Shown piece by piece: positions 26,259 to 35,160 of a stretch of DNA of 64,000 nucleotides (its first letter is position 1; each line of letters opens with the position of its first letter). The stretch spans positions 992,001 to 1,056,000 of the forward strand of contig CBDDII010000003.1 in assembly GCA_965228905.1 (NCBI GenBank), in the 5' to 3' direction. Position numbers and translations under genes: made by a program. The notes below the pieces were generated by a model that was not told where the DNA came from, searched no databases, and saw only the letters and a list, made by a program, of their open reading frames with translations. The stretch is from CALKXV01 sp965228905. GTDB lineage: Bacteria > Pseudomonadota > Alphaproteobacteria > Rhodobacterales > Rhodobacteraceae.

Positions 26259-27596
26259 ATGCGTATCGTTCTGACCATGATTGCAGCGGCGTTAGCGTTG
26301 ATGCCTGCGGTCTTGAAGGCCGAGGCAGTGACGACGTTCACCCTGGAAAACGGGATGGAAGCCGTGGTGATCGAGGATCATCGCGCGGCGGTCGTGACGC
26401 ATATGGTCTGGTACAAGGTCGGATCCGCAGACGAACCGCCGGGCAAGTCGGGCATCGCGCACTTTCTGGAACACCTGATGTTCAAGGCGACGGACGAGCT
26501 GGCGTCGGGCGAACTCAGCGAAACCGTGTCGCGCAATGGGGGCAGCGATAACGCCTTCACGTCCTACGACTACACCGGGTATTTCCAGAACATCGCCGCC
26601 GACCGCCTGGAATTGGTCATGCGCATGGAAGCCAGCCGCATGGATGGTCTGGCCCTTGTCGAAGGTGACATCGCAACGGAACGCGACGTTGTGATCGAAG
26701 AGCGGAACATGCGCATCGACAGCGACCCCGGCGCATTGTTCAACGAACAACTCTATGCGGCACTTTTCCTGAACCACCCCTACAGCGTGCCGATCATCGG
26801 CTGGAAGCACGAGGCGCATTCACTGTCGCTGGAAGACGCGCAGTCCTTCTACGATCAGCACTATGGCCCGAACAACGCGATCCTGGTTGTTGCGGGCGAC
26901 GTGGACCCCGAAGAGGTCAAGGCGCTGGCCGAAAAACACTATGGTGTCATCGCCCCCAACCCCCGGATCGTGCCACGCGTGCGGACGTCCGAACCGCCCC
27001 ATCTGGCAGAACGCCGACTGAATTATTCCGACCCGCGCATCGGAAATGACTATGTGACGCGGGTCTATCTGGTACCGGAACGCGATCCGGGGGATCAGAA
27101 AGCGGCTGCCGCGCTCAGCATGTTGGCCCGGGTTCTTGGCGAGTCCTCGACGACATCGGTGCTGGCGCAAAAGCTGCAATTCGACAATCCGGTCGCGATC
27201 TATACCGCAGCATGGTACGGCGGCGGGTCGCTGGACGATGCGAACTTCGGTCTGGCCATTGTCCCGGCCCCCGGCATCCCGCTGGACGAAGCCGAGAGTC
27301 TTTTGGACGAGGCGATTGGCGAATTTCTGGAAGAAGGCGTCGATGCCGCACAGTTGGACAGCATCAAGATGAACGTGCGGGCAAGGCAGGTTTATGCGCT
27401 TGATAACGTGTCTGGGATCGCCAACCGATATGGCCGCGCGTTGAGCGTGGGCTTGGGCGTCGAGGACGTCGAGGCATGGCCAGAGCTTTTGCAGGCAGTC
27501 ACCGAGGAAGACATTCTGAACGCCGCCCGGAGTTATCTGGACAGACGCGCTTCGGTAACCGGGCATGTGCGTAAATCAAGTGAGGTGACCCAATGA
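26259..27596 (+). CDS. M16 family zinc metallopeptidase (catalytic subunit)
   Basis: A 445-residue periplasmic pitrilysin/MPP-type protease. Residues 1-23 form a signal peptide. The inverted zinc motif is HFLEH at residues 68-72 (context GIAHFLEHLMFK), and ERDVVIEERNMR supplies the distal glutamate. It belongs to the two-chain bacterial M16B type: the next gene encodes the partner lacking the zinc motif, and the two probably assemble as a heterodimer that degrades unfolded peptides. ATG at 26259 follows AAAGGAGAG. The stop overlaps the next start (ATGA). Confidence 0.93.
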   Translation: MRIVLTMIAAALALMPAVLKAEAVTTFTLENGMEAVVIEDHRAAVVTHMVWYKVGSADEPPGKSGIAHFLEHLMFKATDELASGELSETVSRNGGSDNAFTSYDYTGYFQNIAADRLELVMRMEASRMDGLALVEGDIATERDVVIEERNMRIDSDPGALFNEQLYAALFLNHPYSVPIIGWKHEAHSLSLEDAQSFYDQHYGPNNAILVVAGDVDPEEVKALAEKHYGVIAPNPRIVPRVRTSEPPHLAERRLNYSDPRIGNDYVTRVYLVPERDPGDQKAAAALSMLARVLGESSTTSVLAQKLQFDNPVAIYTAAWYGGGSLDDANFGLAIVPAPGIPLDEAESLLDEAIGEFLEEGVDAAQLDSIKMNVRARQVYALDNVSGIANRYGRALSVGLGVEDVEAWPELLQAVTEEDILNAARSYLDRRASVTGHVRKSSEVTQ

Positions 27597-28906
27597 TCCG
27601 CGTTGTTCTGACCCTTTGCCTTGCGTTTGGTCTGGCCGTACCGGTTCGCGCGGCAGTGGACATTCAGGAAGTCACCTCGCCCGGCGGCATCAAGGCCTGG
27701 CTGGTCGAGGAGTCTACCATCCCCTTCACCGCACTCGAGATCCGCTTCAAAGGGGGCGGTTCGCTTGATCGGCCCGGAAAACGGGGCGCCATCAACCTGA
27801 TGACGGCAACCATAGAAGAGGGCGCCGGGGACTTGGACGCGCGCGGATTTTCGACCGCGCGGGATGCGCTTGCGGCCAGTTTCCGGTTCGACGCGAACCG
27901 CGATTCCATCAACGTTTCCGCCCGGTTCCTGACCGAGAACCGTGACGAGGCCATCGACCTTCTGCGTCAGGCCCTGGTCGCGCCGCGCTTTGATCAAAGC
28001 GCCGTCGACCGTGTGCGCGAACAGGTGCTGTCCGGTCTGCGCAGCGATGAGGGCGATCCAAACAGCGTCGTTTCGCTTGCATTCAACGCGATGGCTTACG
28101 GCGAGCATCCCTATGGCTCGGCCATGGATGGCACGCTGGAAAGTGTCGCCGCGCTGACCCGTGACGACATCCTTGTGGCCTTCAAGGATGCCATAGCCCG
28201 CGACCGGATTTTCGTGGGCGCGGCTGGCGATATCTCGGCCGAGGAATTGGGGGCCTTGCTGGACCATCTGCTTGGTGACCTGCCTGAAAACGGTGCTCCC
28301 CTACCATCTGCCGCCGACGTCCAACTGACGGGCGGCATCACGCTGGTGCCCTTCGACACACCCCAGTCCGTCGCGATGTTCGGACACCGTGGTATCCCGC
28401 GAGACGATCCGGATTTCTTCGCGGCATTCGTCGCCAACGAGATCTTCGGCGGCGGCGGTCGCCAGTCGCGTCTGAGCTACGAAGTGCGCGAAACGCGGGG
28501 TCTGACCTATGGCATCGGTGTATACCTTGCGAACTACGATCTGGCGGATCTCGTCATCGGCCAACTCGCCTCGGCCAACGAACGCATGGCGGAGGCCATC
28601 GACGTGATCCGCGCGGAATGGGCCAAGATCGCGGAAAGCGGGGTGACGGCGCAAGAGCTTGAAGAGGCCAAGACATATCTGACCGGAGCCTATCCACTTC
28701 GTTTCGACAGTAACGCCAGCATCGCCCGTATCCTGGTCGGGATGCAGATGGACGATCTGGGGACGGATTATGTCGAAACGCGCAATGACAAGGTGAATGC
28801 CGTGACGCTGGAGGACATTGCGCGGGTGTCAAAACGCATCTATCGCCCCGACGACTTGCGCTTTGTGGTGGTGGGCCAGCCTGTCGATCTGGAAAACGTC
28901 AACTAG
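27593..28906 (+). CDS. M16 family protein, non-catalytic partner
   Basis: A 437-residue periplasmic protein with a signal peptide (VVLTLCLAFGLAVPVRA). It has the M16 fold, but the zinc motif region is degenerate: where HxxEH is expected the sequence reads INLMTATIEEGAG, so it cannot bind zinc. The C-terminal domain keeps the RGLTYGIGVYLAN segment (R/Y substrate-tail contacts) typical of the second subunit. It probably pairs with the preceding catalytic protease. The start overlaps the previous stop by four bases (27593-27596). Confidence 0.92.
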   Translation: MIRVVLTLCLAFGLAVPVRAAVDIQEVTSPGGIKAWLVEESTIPFTALEIRFKGGGSLDRPGKRGAINLMTATIEEGAGDLDARGFSTARDALAASFRFDANRDSINVSARFLTENRDEAIDLLRQALVAPRFDQSAVDRVREQVLSGLRSDEGDPNSVVSLAFNAMAYGEHPYGSAMDGTLESVAALTRDDILVAFKDAIARDRIFVGAAGDISAEELGALLDHLLGDLPENGAPLPSAADVQLTGGITLVPFDTPQSVAMFGHRGIPRDDPDFFAAFVANEIFGGGGRQSRLSYEVRETRGLTYGIGVYLANYDLADLVIGQLASANERMAEAIDVIRAEWAKIAESGVTAQELEEAKTYLTGAYPLRFDSNASIARILVGMQMDDLGTDYVETRNDKVNAVTLEDIARVSKRIYRPDDLRFVVVGQPVDLENVN

Positions 28907-28917
28907 AGCGATGGCGA

Positions 28918-28998
28918 GGAAATCGGAAACGATTTCCGGCCCGGACATCGCGGCAAATCAATGAGTTAGAGCGACGTCCTTGATTCAGAAATCAAGGA
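28918..28998. repeat. Intergenic double-hairpin element
   Basis: Two perfect hairpins lie between the M16 gene and the bidirectional terminator: GGAAATCG-GAAA-CGATTTCC (28918-28937, GNRA-type loop) and TCCTTGATT-CAGA-AATCAAGGA (28977-28998). The segment between them is not a gene. Such arrays are often dispersed repeats in this order. Confidence 0.6.
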
Positions 28999-29038
28999 GG
29001 GCGCGCTAAGCCTTGGGAAATTTCCATAGAGGCAACGA

Positions 29039-29064
29039 AAAACGCCCGCGAACGCGGGCGTTTT
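29039..29064. terminator. Bidirectional Rho-independent terminator between M16 and carD genes
   Basis: AAAACGCCCGCG and CGCGGGCGTTTT are exact reverse complements separated by two bases, giving a GC-rich stem with A/T arms on both sides. It can stop both the plus-strand M16 operon and the minus-strand carD transcript. Confidence 0.92.
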
Positions 29065-29083
29065 CAATTGACTGGGCTTTGGA

Positions 29084-29599
29084 TCAGGCTGCGGCGGCGC
29101 GGCTGATCAGGACTTCGCCGACCTTGCGCTGCGCATCGCTTTCATCGTCGCCATTCACGGCAGCGACTTCGCGGGTCAGACGCTCTAACGCGGCTTCGTA
29201 GAGTTGACGTTCGGAATAGCTCTGCTCGCGCTGGTCGTCGGCGCGGTGCAGGTCGCGCACCACTTCGGCAATCGCGATCAGGTCGCCCGAATTGATCTTT
29301 TGTTCGTATTCCTGGGCACGGCGCGACCACATGGCTTTCTTCACGCGGGCCTTGCCTTTCAGCGTCGTCATCGCCTTGGAAACGACGTCGGGCGAGGACA
29401 GCGTCCGCATCCCAACCTCGGCGGCCTTGTTGGTGGGCACGCGCAGGGTCATTTTGTCTTTTTCGAACGAAATAACAAAGAGTTCCAGCGTAAGGCCCGC
29501 GATCTCTTGTTCTTCGATCGACACGATCTGCCCGACGCCATGCGCGGGATAAACCACGTAGTCGTTCGGGCGGAATTCCATCTTCTTGGGTTTGCTCAT
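29084..29599 (-). CDS. CarD/CdnL-family RNA polymerase-binding regulator
   Basis: A 171-residue cytoplasmic protein of the CarD_CdnL_TRCF family that binds the RNA polymerase beta subunit and stabilises open complexes, especially at rRNA promoters. The N-terminal Tudor-like domain has NDYVVYPAHGVGQI near residues 11-24 and ELFVISFEKDKMTLRVP; the C-terminal helical part has AMWSRRAQEYEQKINSGD and LYEAALERL. ATG at 29599 follows AAGGAAAAGCTG. A good sigma-70 promoter lies at 29731-29759. Related alphaproteobacterial CdnL proteins are essential for normal growth. Confidence 0.93.
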   Translation of the reverse strand: MSKPKKMEFRPNDYVVYPAHGVGQIVSIEEQEIAGLTLELFVISFEKDKMTLRVPTNKAAEVGMRTLSSPDVVSKAMTTLKGKARVKKAMWSRRAQEYEQKINSGDLIAIAEVVRDLHRADDQREQSYSERQLYEAALERLTREVAAVNGDDESDAQRKVGEVLISRAAAA

Positions 29600-29730
29600 A
29601 CAGCTTTTCCTTCTTAGTCTTGTTTTCGGGCAAAAAAACACACCGGGAACACACACATCCTCCCGCCGTTTTTTGTTTTTTCGCCAACAAGACCTGGCCC
29701 TGTTCGGCCAATCCTCGTCTATGTAACAGG

Positions 29731-29759
29731 AATATAGCAGAATTTTCGGGCGATTCCAA
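29731..29759 (-). promoter_or_regulatory. Sigma-70 promoter of carD
   Basis: On the minus strand TTGGAA, a 17-bp spacer and TATATT give a near-consensus promoter about 130 bp before the carD start. Confidence 0.75.
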
Positions 29760-29853
29760 GGCAGGGTGCCATTTGGGGCTGTTTGCGGCGGCCTTGATTG
29801 CGGTGACGTGGCGTCAGTTCATGCGCCGATCCAACGGCTGCCAAGGCAGGATT

Positions 29854-30189
29854 TCAGTCGCCTTCGCCCGGCTTTTCCGAGAACAGTTCCATCTTGCCGT
29901 CCTTGCCGTCCATTTCCTCGGCCGTCGGCAGAGGCTCGCGCCGGGAAACGATGACCGGCCAGATTTCCGAGTACTTGCGATTGAACTCGACCCATTTTTC
30001 CATGTCTGGTTCGGTGTCGGGCCGGATGGCATCAGCGGGGCATTCGGGTTCGCAGACGCCGCAGTCGATGCACTCATCCGGGTGGATGACCAGGAAATTC
30101 TCGCCCTCGTAAAAGCAATCCACGGGGCAGACTTCGACGCAGTCGGTGTATTTGCAGGCGATACAGTTTTCTGTGACGACGTAGGTCAT
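29854..30189 (-). CDS. fdxA: Ferredoxin FdxA (7Fe type)
   Basis: A 111-residue ferredoxin. The N-terminal half contains ENCIACKYTDCVEVCPVDCF, binding the 3Fe-4S cluster plus one cysteine of the second cluster, and ECIDCGVCEPECP for the 4Fe-4S cluster, as in FdxA of Azotobacter and alphaproteobacteria. The C-terminal extension (MEKWVEFNRKYSEIWPVI) is typical. It carries electrons in the cytoplasm; its partner here is unknown. ATG at 30189 follows a weak GAAAG. It lies downstream of the S4-domain gene on the same strand. Confidence 0.95.
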   Translation of the reverse strand: MTYVVTENCIACKYTDCVEVCPVDCFYEGENFLVIHPDECIDCGVCEPECPADAIRPDTEPDMEKWVEFNRKYSEIWPVIVSRREPLPTAEEMDGKDGKMELFSEKPGEGD

Positions 30190-30236
30190 GGCGAACTTTC
30201 AACGATAACCATCGGGACCTAACCCGGAGTGCGGCG

Positions 30237-30605
30237 TCATTCAAGCGGGGGATCGCGGTAAAGACGGGCGTTGCGACGATCTTTCCCGGAAGGACGCCCT
30301 TTTCCTTCGTATCGCGGGTTTCGTGGAGCGATGTTCTGGTCTTCGGGCGTGTGGTCCGAATAAAGCGCCTGAGCCTCGGGGGCGGGACCGCGTCTTGTTG
30401 CCAGTGACAGAACTTCGACGACACGAATGCGGCGCGCTTGTCGGAAGGTCAGCGTCTGGCCCGGTCGCAGGGCGAAGCTGGGTTTCAACACCCTTTCACC
30501 GTCAACGCGAACATGGCCGCCAGTAACCTGTTTGGTGGCAAGGCTGCGGGTCTTGAAGAACCGCGCGTGCCAGAGCCATTGATCGAGGCGCTGCGTGTCG
30601 GTCAC
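30237..30605 (-). CDS. S4-domain RNA-binding protein (Hsp15/HslR-like)
   Basis: A 122-residue protein beginning with an S4 RNA-binding domain (RLDQWLWHARFFKTRSLA, GHVRVDGERVLKPS, VRPGQ-like LRPGQTLTF). Length and motif match heat-shock protein 15, which in E. coli rescues blocked 50S subunits carrying nascent chains. The C-terminal tail is basic (YEGKGRPSGKDRRNARLY), consistent with RNA binding. It follows the helicase gene by 37 bp on the same strand and probably shares its transcript. Confidence 0.88.
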   Translation of the reverse strand: MTDTQRLDQWLWHARFFKTRSLATKQVTGGHVRVDGERVLKPSFALRPGQTLTFRQARRIRVVEVLSLATRRGPAPEAQALYSDHTPEDQNIAPRNPRYEGKGRPSGKDRRNARLYRDPPLE

Positions 30606-30642
30606 CCCGTCCCCCGCGAGGGTATTGCAGCCGGAGAGATTT

Positions 30643-33354
30643 TCACTTGTCGCCAGTCTTCAACCCCATGAGCGCCTGGGCAAAGGGGTTGTCAGGGTCG
30701 ATCTTGTCTTTCTTCGGCGGGCGGGATTCGAAGTTGCGGGCCTTGTTGCCGCCCTTCTGTGGTTTGCCCTTGCCCCTGGGTTTTCCCTTAGGCTTGCCCT
30801 GAGGCTTGCCACCGCCCTGTCGCTGGCCGCCCCATGTGAAGGTGTAAAACACCTCCATCTCGGTGCCTTCCGGTTCGGCCACAGCCTCACCTTCGGAAGT
30901 GGGAGTTGTTTCGACAGGTGCTTCCGTCTCGGTCTCGCTCGCTTCGGCTTCGGGTTTCGCCTCTGCTTCCGGGCGCGCCTTTTCGCGTTCACCCTTCTCG
31001 GCCTTGTAGCCAAGGCCCTCCATCAAGTTTGCGAATTGCTCCAGCGTCATGCCGGTGATCGACAGCATGTCGGGTTTTGCCTCGAACCCGCCACGGCTGT
31101 CCTCGGCCCGCAGCATGTCGGCGAGGCGCTCCAGCATGTCGATGCGGATCGCGCGGTCGCCCGCCGGGCGATAGCCGGACATGAGATAGGTTTCGCCGGG
31201 TATTTCCTTGATATGCGGGATGGTCACCAGACCGGGGGGAGGGCTTTCGGGAAACTCGTCGGCCCCCTGGGCCAGCGAGGCCAGCACAAGCCGAAGCCGC
31301 GTGGGCGCGGGTTTCAGAAGGAGCGGCATGAAAATGGTGAACTGGCCAAACCGAATGCCGTGCTTGCGCAACTGGCCGCGTGCATCTTGGTCGAGGTCTT
31401 TCACTTCCTGCGTCACGGCGCGGCGATCGATCACGCCCATGGCTTCGATCATGCGGAAACCGAAACCCTTGGCTTGGCCCGTAAGCGCCTCGTCCCGTTC
31501 AATGTTGAACAGGGGCTCGAACAGTGCGGCAATCTTGCGGTCGATGAAATGCTGGAGACGGCGTTGAACTTTTTCGGCAACCTCGGCACCGGCTTCGTCA
31601 TCCACGAAGGGCGTGACTTGCGGCTTCAAGGGGTTATCGCCGCGGGTGAGCTTGCCGACAGCCTGATCGCCCCACATGAGGCCGCCCTGTTCGGTAAAGT
31701 CCATTTCGGTGTCGGGGGCGTTGTAGAACCGGTCGGCCCGCAGATGGAACTCCGGCCCCAAAGCAGCCGTCGCGGCGGACTTTAGCGTCTTGGCTTCGTC
31801 ACCGGTCGCACTTGCATCCTGATGGAAGCGAAAACCTTCCAGACGGCCGACGAATTGCCCTTCGACCGTCACCTCACCCTTATCGTTCACCTCGGCCACA
31901 AGGACCTCCTTCTGTTTCAACCGGCGCAAGAGAACAGATGTGCGCCGATCAACGAATCGTTGTGTCAGGGCCGCGTGCAGCGCGTCCGACAATCGGTCTT
32001 CTACCGCGCGAGAGACCTCGCGCCAATGGGTTTCCTCGGCGCACCAGCCCCGGCGTTGCGTGACATAGGTCCACGTCCGGATGAAAGCGAGCCGTCTCGA
32101 CAGGGCGTCGATGTCACCATCGGTGCGGTCGATGCGGTTGATCTGGGTTTGCAGCCAGTCTTCGGGAACCTGGCCGCGTTCATGGAGATAACCGAAGATT
32201 TTCGTCAGAAGTTGCGCGTGTTCCTGGTGGCTGATGCCACGGAAATCGGGGATTCGGCAGACATCCCACAAAAGCCGGACGGATCGGCCATCGCTGGCCC
32301 GCGCCATGACTTCCGCGTCCTGGGCCAGTGTTTTAAGGGCAGAGAGATCATCGGCTTCGCGCGCACGGACAAGGCGCTCGCCATCGGGCGGCAGTTCAAG
32401 AGACGCGATGAGCCGGTCGAGCGAGCCGAAATCCAGGCGGGAATTGCGCCACTGGAGTTTCTTGATCGGCGTGAAGGAATGCGAAGTGATGGCATCGACG
32501 ACGCGATCGTCCAACCTGTGCGCCTCGCCCGTGACGCCGAATGTGCCATCGGTCTGAAAACGCCCCGCGCGGCCTGCAATCTGGGCCAGTTCGTTCGGCT
32601 GAAGTTCGCGCATCCGGCGGCCATCGAACTTTCTGAGGCTGGAAAAGGCGACATGTTCGATATCAAGGTTCAGCCCCATGCCGATGGCGTCCGTGGCAAC
32701 CAGATAATCGACCTCGCCATTCTGGTACATCTCGACCTGTGCGTTGCGGGTGCGGGGGCTGAGGGCGCCCATGACCACGGCGGCGCCACCTTTCTGGCGG
32801 CGCAACAGTTCGGCGATGGCATAAACGCCGTCGACCGAAAAGCCGACGATGGCGGCGCGGGCCGGCATTCGGCTGATTTTTTTCGAGCCCGTGTATGTCA
32901 GTGTCGAAAACCGCTCGCGGCGCTGGAACTGAACGCCCGGGACAAGGGCGGCAATGACGCCGCGCATGGTGTCGGAACCCATGAAGACGGTTTCCAGAAG
33001 TCCCCGCGCGTTCAGCAGGCGATCGGTAAACACGTGCCCCCGCTCGGGGTCGGCGCAAAGCTGAATTTCGTCGATGGCCAGAAAATCCACGCCCATGCCT
33101 TCGGGCATGGCTTCGGTTGTACAGACCCAATACTGGGTGCGTTCCGGCACAATGCGTTCTTCGCCCGTGACCAGTGCCACCACCGAAGGCCCGCGCACGG
33201 CGACGATCCGGTCATAGACCTCGCGTGCCAGAAGACGCAGAGGCAGGCCGATGATGCCCGTGCGATGGCCCAGCATCCGCTCGATCGCGTAATGGGTCTT
33301 GCCTGTGTTGGTGGGGCCGAGGACTGCTGAGACACGGCCTTGTGTCTGGGACAT
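30643..33354 (-). CDS. Suv3-like superfamily 2 helicase
   Basis: A 903-residue helicase. Walker A is GPTNTGKT at residues 13-20, the DExx box is DEIQ at 95-98, and motif VI is QIAGRAGRF; these fit the Suv3/mitochondrial RNA-degradosome helicase branch. The middle holds DALSRRLAFIRTWTYV and helical accessory parts; residues about 800-845 are acidic (EAEAKPEAEASETETE), and the tail about 855-890 is Lys/Gly-rich (KPQGKPKGKPRGKG), likely an RNA-binding arm. It probably unwinds structured RNA. ATG at 33354. The next genes downstream encode the S4 protein and FdxA. Confidence 0.9.
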   Translation of the reverse strand: MSQTQGRVSAVLGPTNTGKTHYAIERMLGHRTGIIGLPLRLLAREVYDRIVAVRGPSVVALVTGEERIVPERTQYWVCTTEAMPEGMGVDFLAIDEIQLCADPERGHVFTDRLLNARGLLETVFMGSDTMRGVIAALVPGVQFQRRERFSTLTYTGSKKISRMPARAAIVGFSVDGVYAIAELLRRQKGGAAVVMGALSPRTRNAQVEMYQNGEVDYLVATDAIGMGLNLDIEHVAFSSLRKFDGRRMRELQPNELAQIAGRAGRFQTDGTFGVTGEAHRLDDRVVDAITSHSFTPIKKLQWRNSRLDFGSLDRLIASLELPPDGERLVRAREADDLSALKTLAQDAEVMARASDGRSVRLLWDVCRIPDFRGISHQEHAQLLTKIFGYLHERGQVPEDWLQTQINRIDRTDGDIDALSRRLAFIRTWTYVTQRRGWCAEETHWREVSRAVEDRLSDALHAALTQRFVDRRTSVLLRRLKQKEVLVAEVNDKGEVTVEGQFVGRLEGFRFHQDASATGDEAKTLKSAATAALGPEFHLRADRFYNAPDTEMDFTEQGGLMWGDQAVGKLTRGDNPLKPQVTPFVDDEAGAEVAEKVQRRLQHFIDRKIAALFEPLFNIERDEALTGQAKGFGFRMIEAMGVIDRRAVTQEVKDLDQDARGQLRKHGIRFGQFTIFMPLLLKPAPTRLRLVLASLAQGADEFPESPPPGLVTIPHIKEIPGETYLMSGYRPAGDRAIRIDMLERLADMLRAEDSRGGFEAKPDMLSITGMTLEQFANLMEGLGYKAEKGEREKARPEAEAKPEAEASETETEAPVETTPTSEGEAVAEPEGTEMEVFYTFTWGGQRQGGGKPQGKPKGKPRGKGKPQKGGNKARNFESRPPKKDKIDPDNPFAQALMGLKTGDK

Positions 33355-33481
33355 GTGTGAAATCAGTTGTGCATCTCATCGGGGTTAAACCGGGTCAGCG
33401 TGGCACGGGCAAGGCAGTTTTCCGGCAGGCGGTGTCGCGATTGGCGTTTTATCTGTCAGGCTGTGCAGATAGGGTATGCCC

Positions 33482-34411
33482 ATGACACAGGATCGCCCCG
33501 TGCTTGGCATCATCTTGATGCTGGGCTTCTGCATTTTTGCGCCTTTGGGCGACGCGCTGGCCAAACTTTTGGGCGGTCACATGGACGTCGTGCAGCTTGT
33601 CGCGATTCGGATGGGTGTTCAGGTGATCGTGCTTTTCCCGGTGGTCGTCCTTCTGGGGCTTCCCGCCCTGGCGGCACTCGGCAGAATCCGGCTGATCGGT
33701 ATTCGCGCTGTCCTGCACATGGCCGGGATCGGCATGATGTTTCTTTCACTGCGATACCTGCCCCTTGCCGATGCCGTGGCCATCGCCTTTGTCATGCCGT
33801 TCATCATGCTGTTGCTTGGCAAGTTCGTCCTTGATGAAGAGGTCGGCAGCCGCCGCCTGATCGCCTGCCTTGTCGGGTTCGTCGGAACGCTTCTGGTCAT
33901 GCAACCGAGTTTTGCCGAAGTTGGCTGGCCTGCACTTTTACCGGTTGGCGTGGCCTTTGATTTTGCCTTCTTCATGCTGGTCACCCGGCAGTTGGCCAAA
34001 GACGTGGACGCGGTATCGCTTCAGTTGATATCGGGGATCGTGGCCTGTGTCTTGCTGATCCCGGTCATGTTCCTAATTGCACCCTTTGACGTACCCGGGT
34101 TCGCGGTCACGATGCCCGAGAACGGCACTTGGCTGCTGGTTCTCGGCATGGGGCTCTTGGGCACCTTGGCGCACCTCTTGATGACGTCGGCGTTGAAGTT
34201 CGCGCCCTCGGCCACGCTTGCGCCGATGCAGTACCTGGAGATCCCTTTCGCGGCCCTTCTGGGATGGCTGATCTTTCACGACTTTCCGAACGGTCTGGCG
34301 CTGGTTGGCATCGCAGTCACCATCCTTGCCGGGCTTTACATAATCTATCGTGAACAGAGGCTTAGCCGGTCAGTGCCGCCAATGACCGATCCAGATGTTC
34401 CCGCGGAATAA
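33482..34411 (+). CDS. DMT-superfamily transporter (EamA type)
   Basis: A 309-residue inner-membrane protein with about ten hydrophobic segments in two EamA repeats (for example FCIFAPLGDALAKLLGGH in the first and ATLAPMQYLEIPFAALLGW in the second). Members export amino acids or other metabolites; the substrate here is unknown. I take ATG 33482 because AGGG lies 7 bp upstream; ATG 33476 would add two residues. The 3' end overlaps the 3' end of the minus-strand thiamine diphosphokinase gene by 50 bp. Confidence 0.88.
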   Translation: MTQDRPVLGIILMLGFCIFAPLGDALAKLLGGHMDVVQLVAIRMGVQVIVLFPVVVLLGLPALAALGRIRLIGIRAVLHMAGIGMMFLSLRYLPLADAVAIAFVMPFIMLLLGKFVLDEEVGSRRLIACLVGFVGTLLVMQPSFAEVGWPALLPVGVAFDFAFFMLVTRQLAKDVDAVSLQLISGIVACVLLIPVMFLIAPFDVPGFAVTMPENGTWLLVLGMGLLGTLAHLLMTSALKFAPSATLAPMQYLEIPFAALLGWLIFHDFPNGLALVGIAVTILAGLYIIYREQRLSRSVPPMTDPDVPAE

Positions 34412-35021
34412 GAACGATTGTTCCTTCTTCTTCAAAGCTCAATTCGACCGGCCCCGTGACTTCGTTCGACGTGCCAAGGCGGCCAAGGGGTTCGATTGTC
34501 AGACCGTCGATCAGCCATCTGAGCCCCTTTGAAGTGCCGCGCATCGGCTGCATCGGAAAAAGCGACAGGCGACTTCCAATCGGCAAGTCCAGCTTGATGT
34601 TTCGCGGCGCGGCAAAGGCCAGATCCTCGACCCCCAGAAGAACCGTCGGAGGTCCGATCCGACGGGCCAGAATGGCAAAGTTCGCCAGCGTGTGATCCAG
34701 CCGCCCTTCGGTAAAGCCCACGGCAACGATGAAGGGCGCGTCGATCACGCGCAGGCACTTTTCGAAATCGGTCAAATCCTGGTCTTCGTACTCGATGAAG
34801 GTCTCCGGTGCGAGGGTCGTGCGCACTTCGGGCGAGACGGAGTCCAGATCGCCGATGACAACTTGCGGCGTCAGGCCAGCCTCAAGACAGTGATCCGCCC
34901 CGCCATCAGCCGCCGCCAGATAGGGGGCTTTCGCCACAATTCCGACAAGATCCGCCGGGTTCGGATTTCCGCCGCCGACCAATAAAACACCGTTTGGCGC
35001 GTGAACAGTTCTTCGATTCAT
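34362..35021 (-). CDS. Thiamine diphosphokinase
   Basis: A 219-residue enzyme that transfers diphosphate from ATP to thiamine to make thiamine pyrophosphate. The signature VVIGDLDSVS lies near residues 55-64, preceded by LAAADGGADHCLEAGL; YEDQDLTDFEKCL and GRLDHTLAN complete the active site. The C-terminal beta domain binds thiamine. ATG 35021. The 3' end runs 50 bp into the convergent DMT gene, an antisense overlap confined to the two C termini. Confidence 0.92.
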   Translation of the reverse strand: MNRRTVHAPNGVLLVGGGNPNPADLVGIVAKAPYLAAADGGADHCLEAGLTPQVVIGDLDSVSPEVRTTLAPETFIEYEDQDLTDFEKCLRVIDAPFIVAVGFTEGRLDHTLANFAILARRIGPPTVLLGVEDLAFAAPRNIKLDLPIGSRLSLFPMQPMRGTSKGLRWLIDGLTIEPLGRLGTSNEVTGPVELSFEEEGTIVLIPREHLDRSLAALTG

Positions 35022-35160
35022 GTTTGAATGTCACCTAACTGCAAGCGAAGTGCCATATTTCCGACCCGAAAAATTCTTGTGAATTCCCCATGACTGTTCC
35101 TATTTTCGACTGTCGTGCTGGTAAACACATTGTTGCTGAACGGGAGAGAAAGCGATCAAG

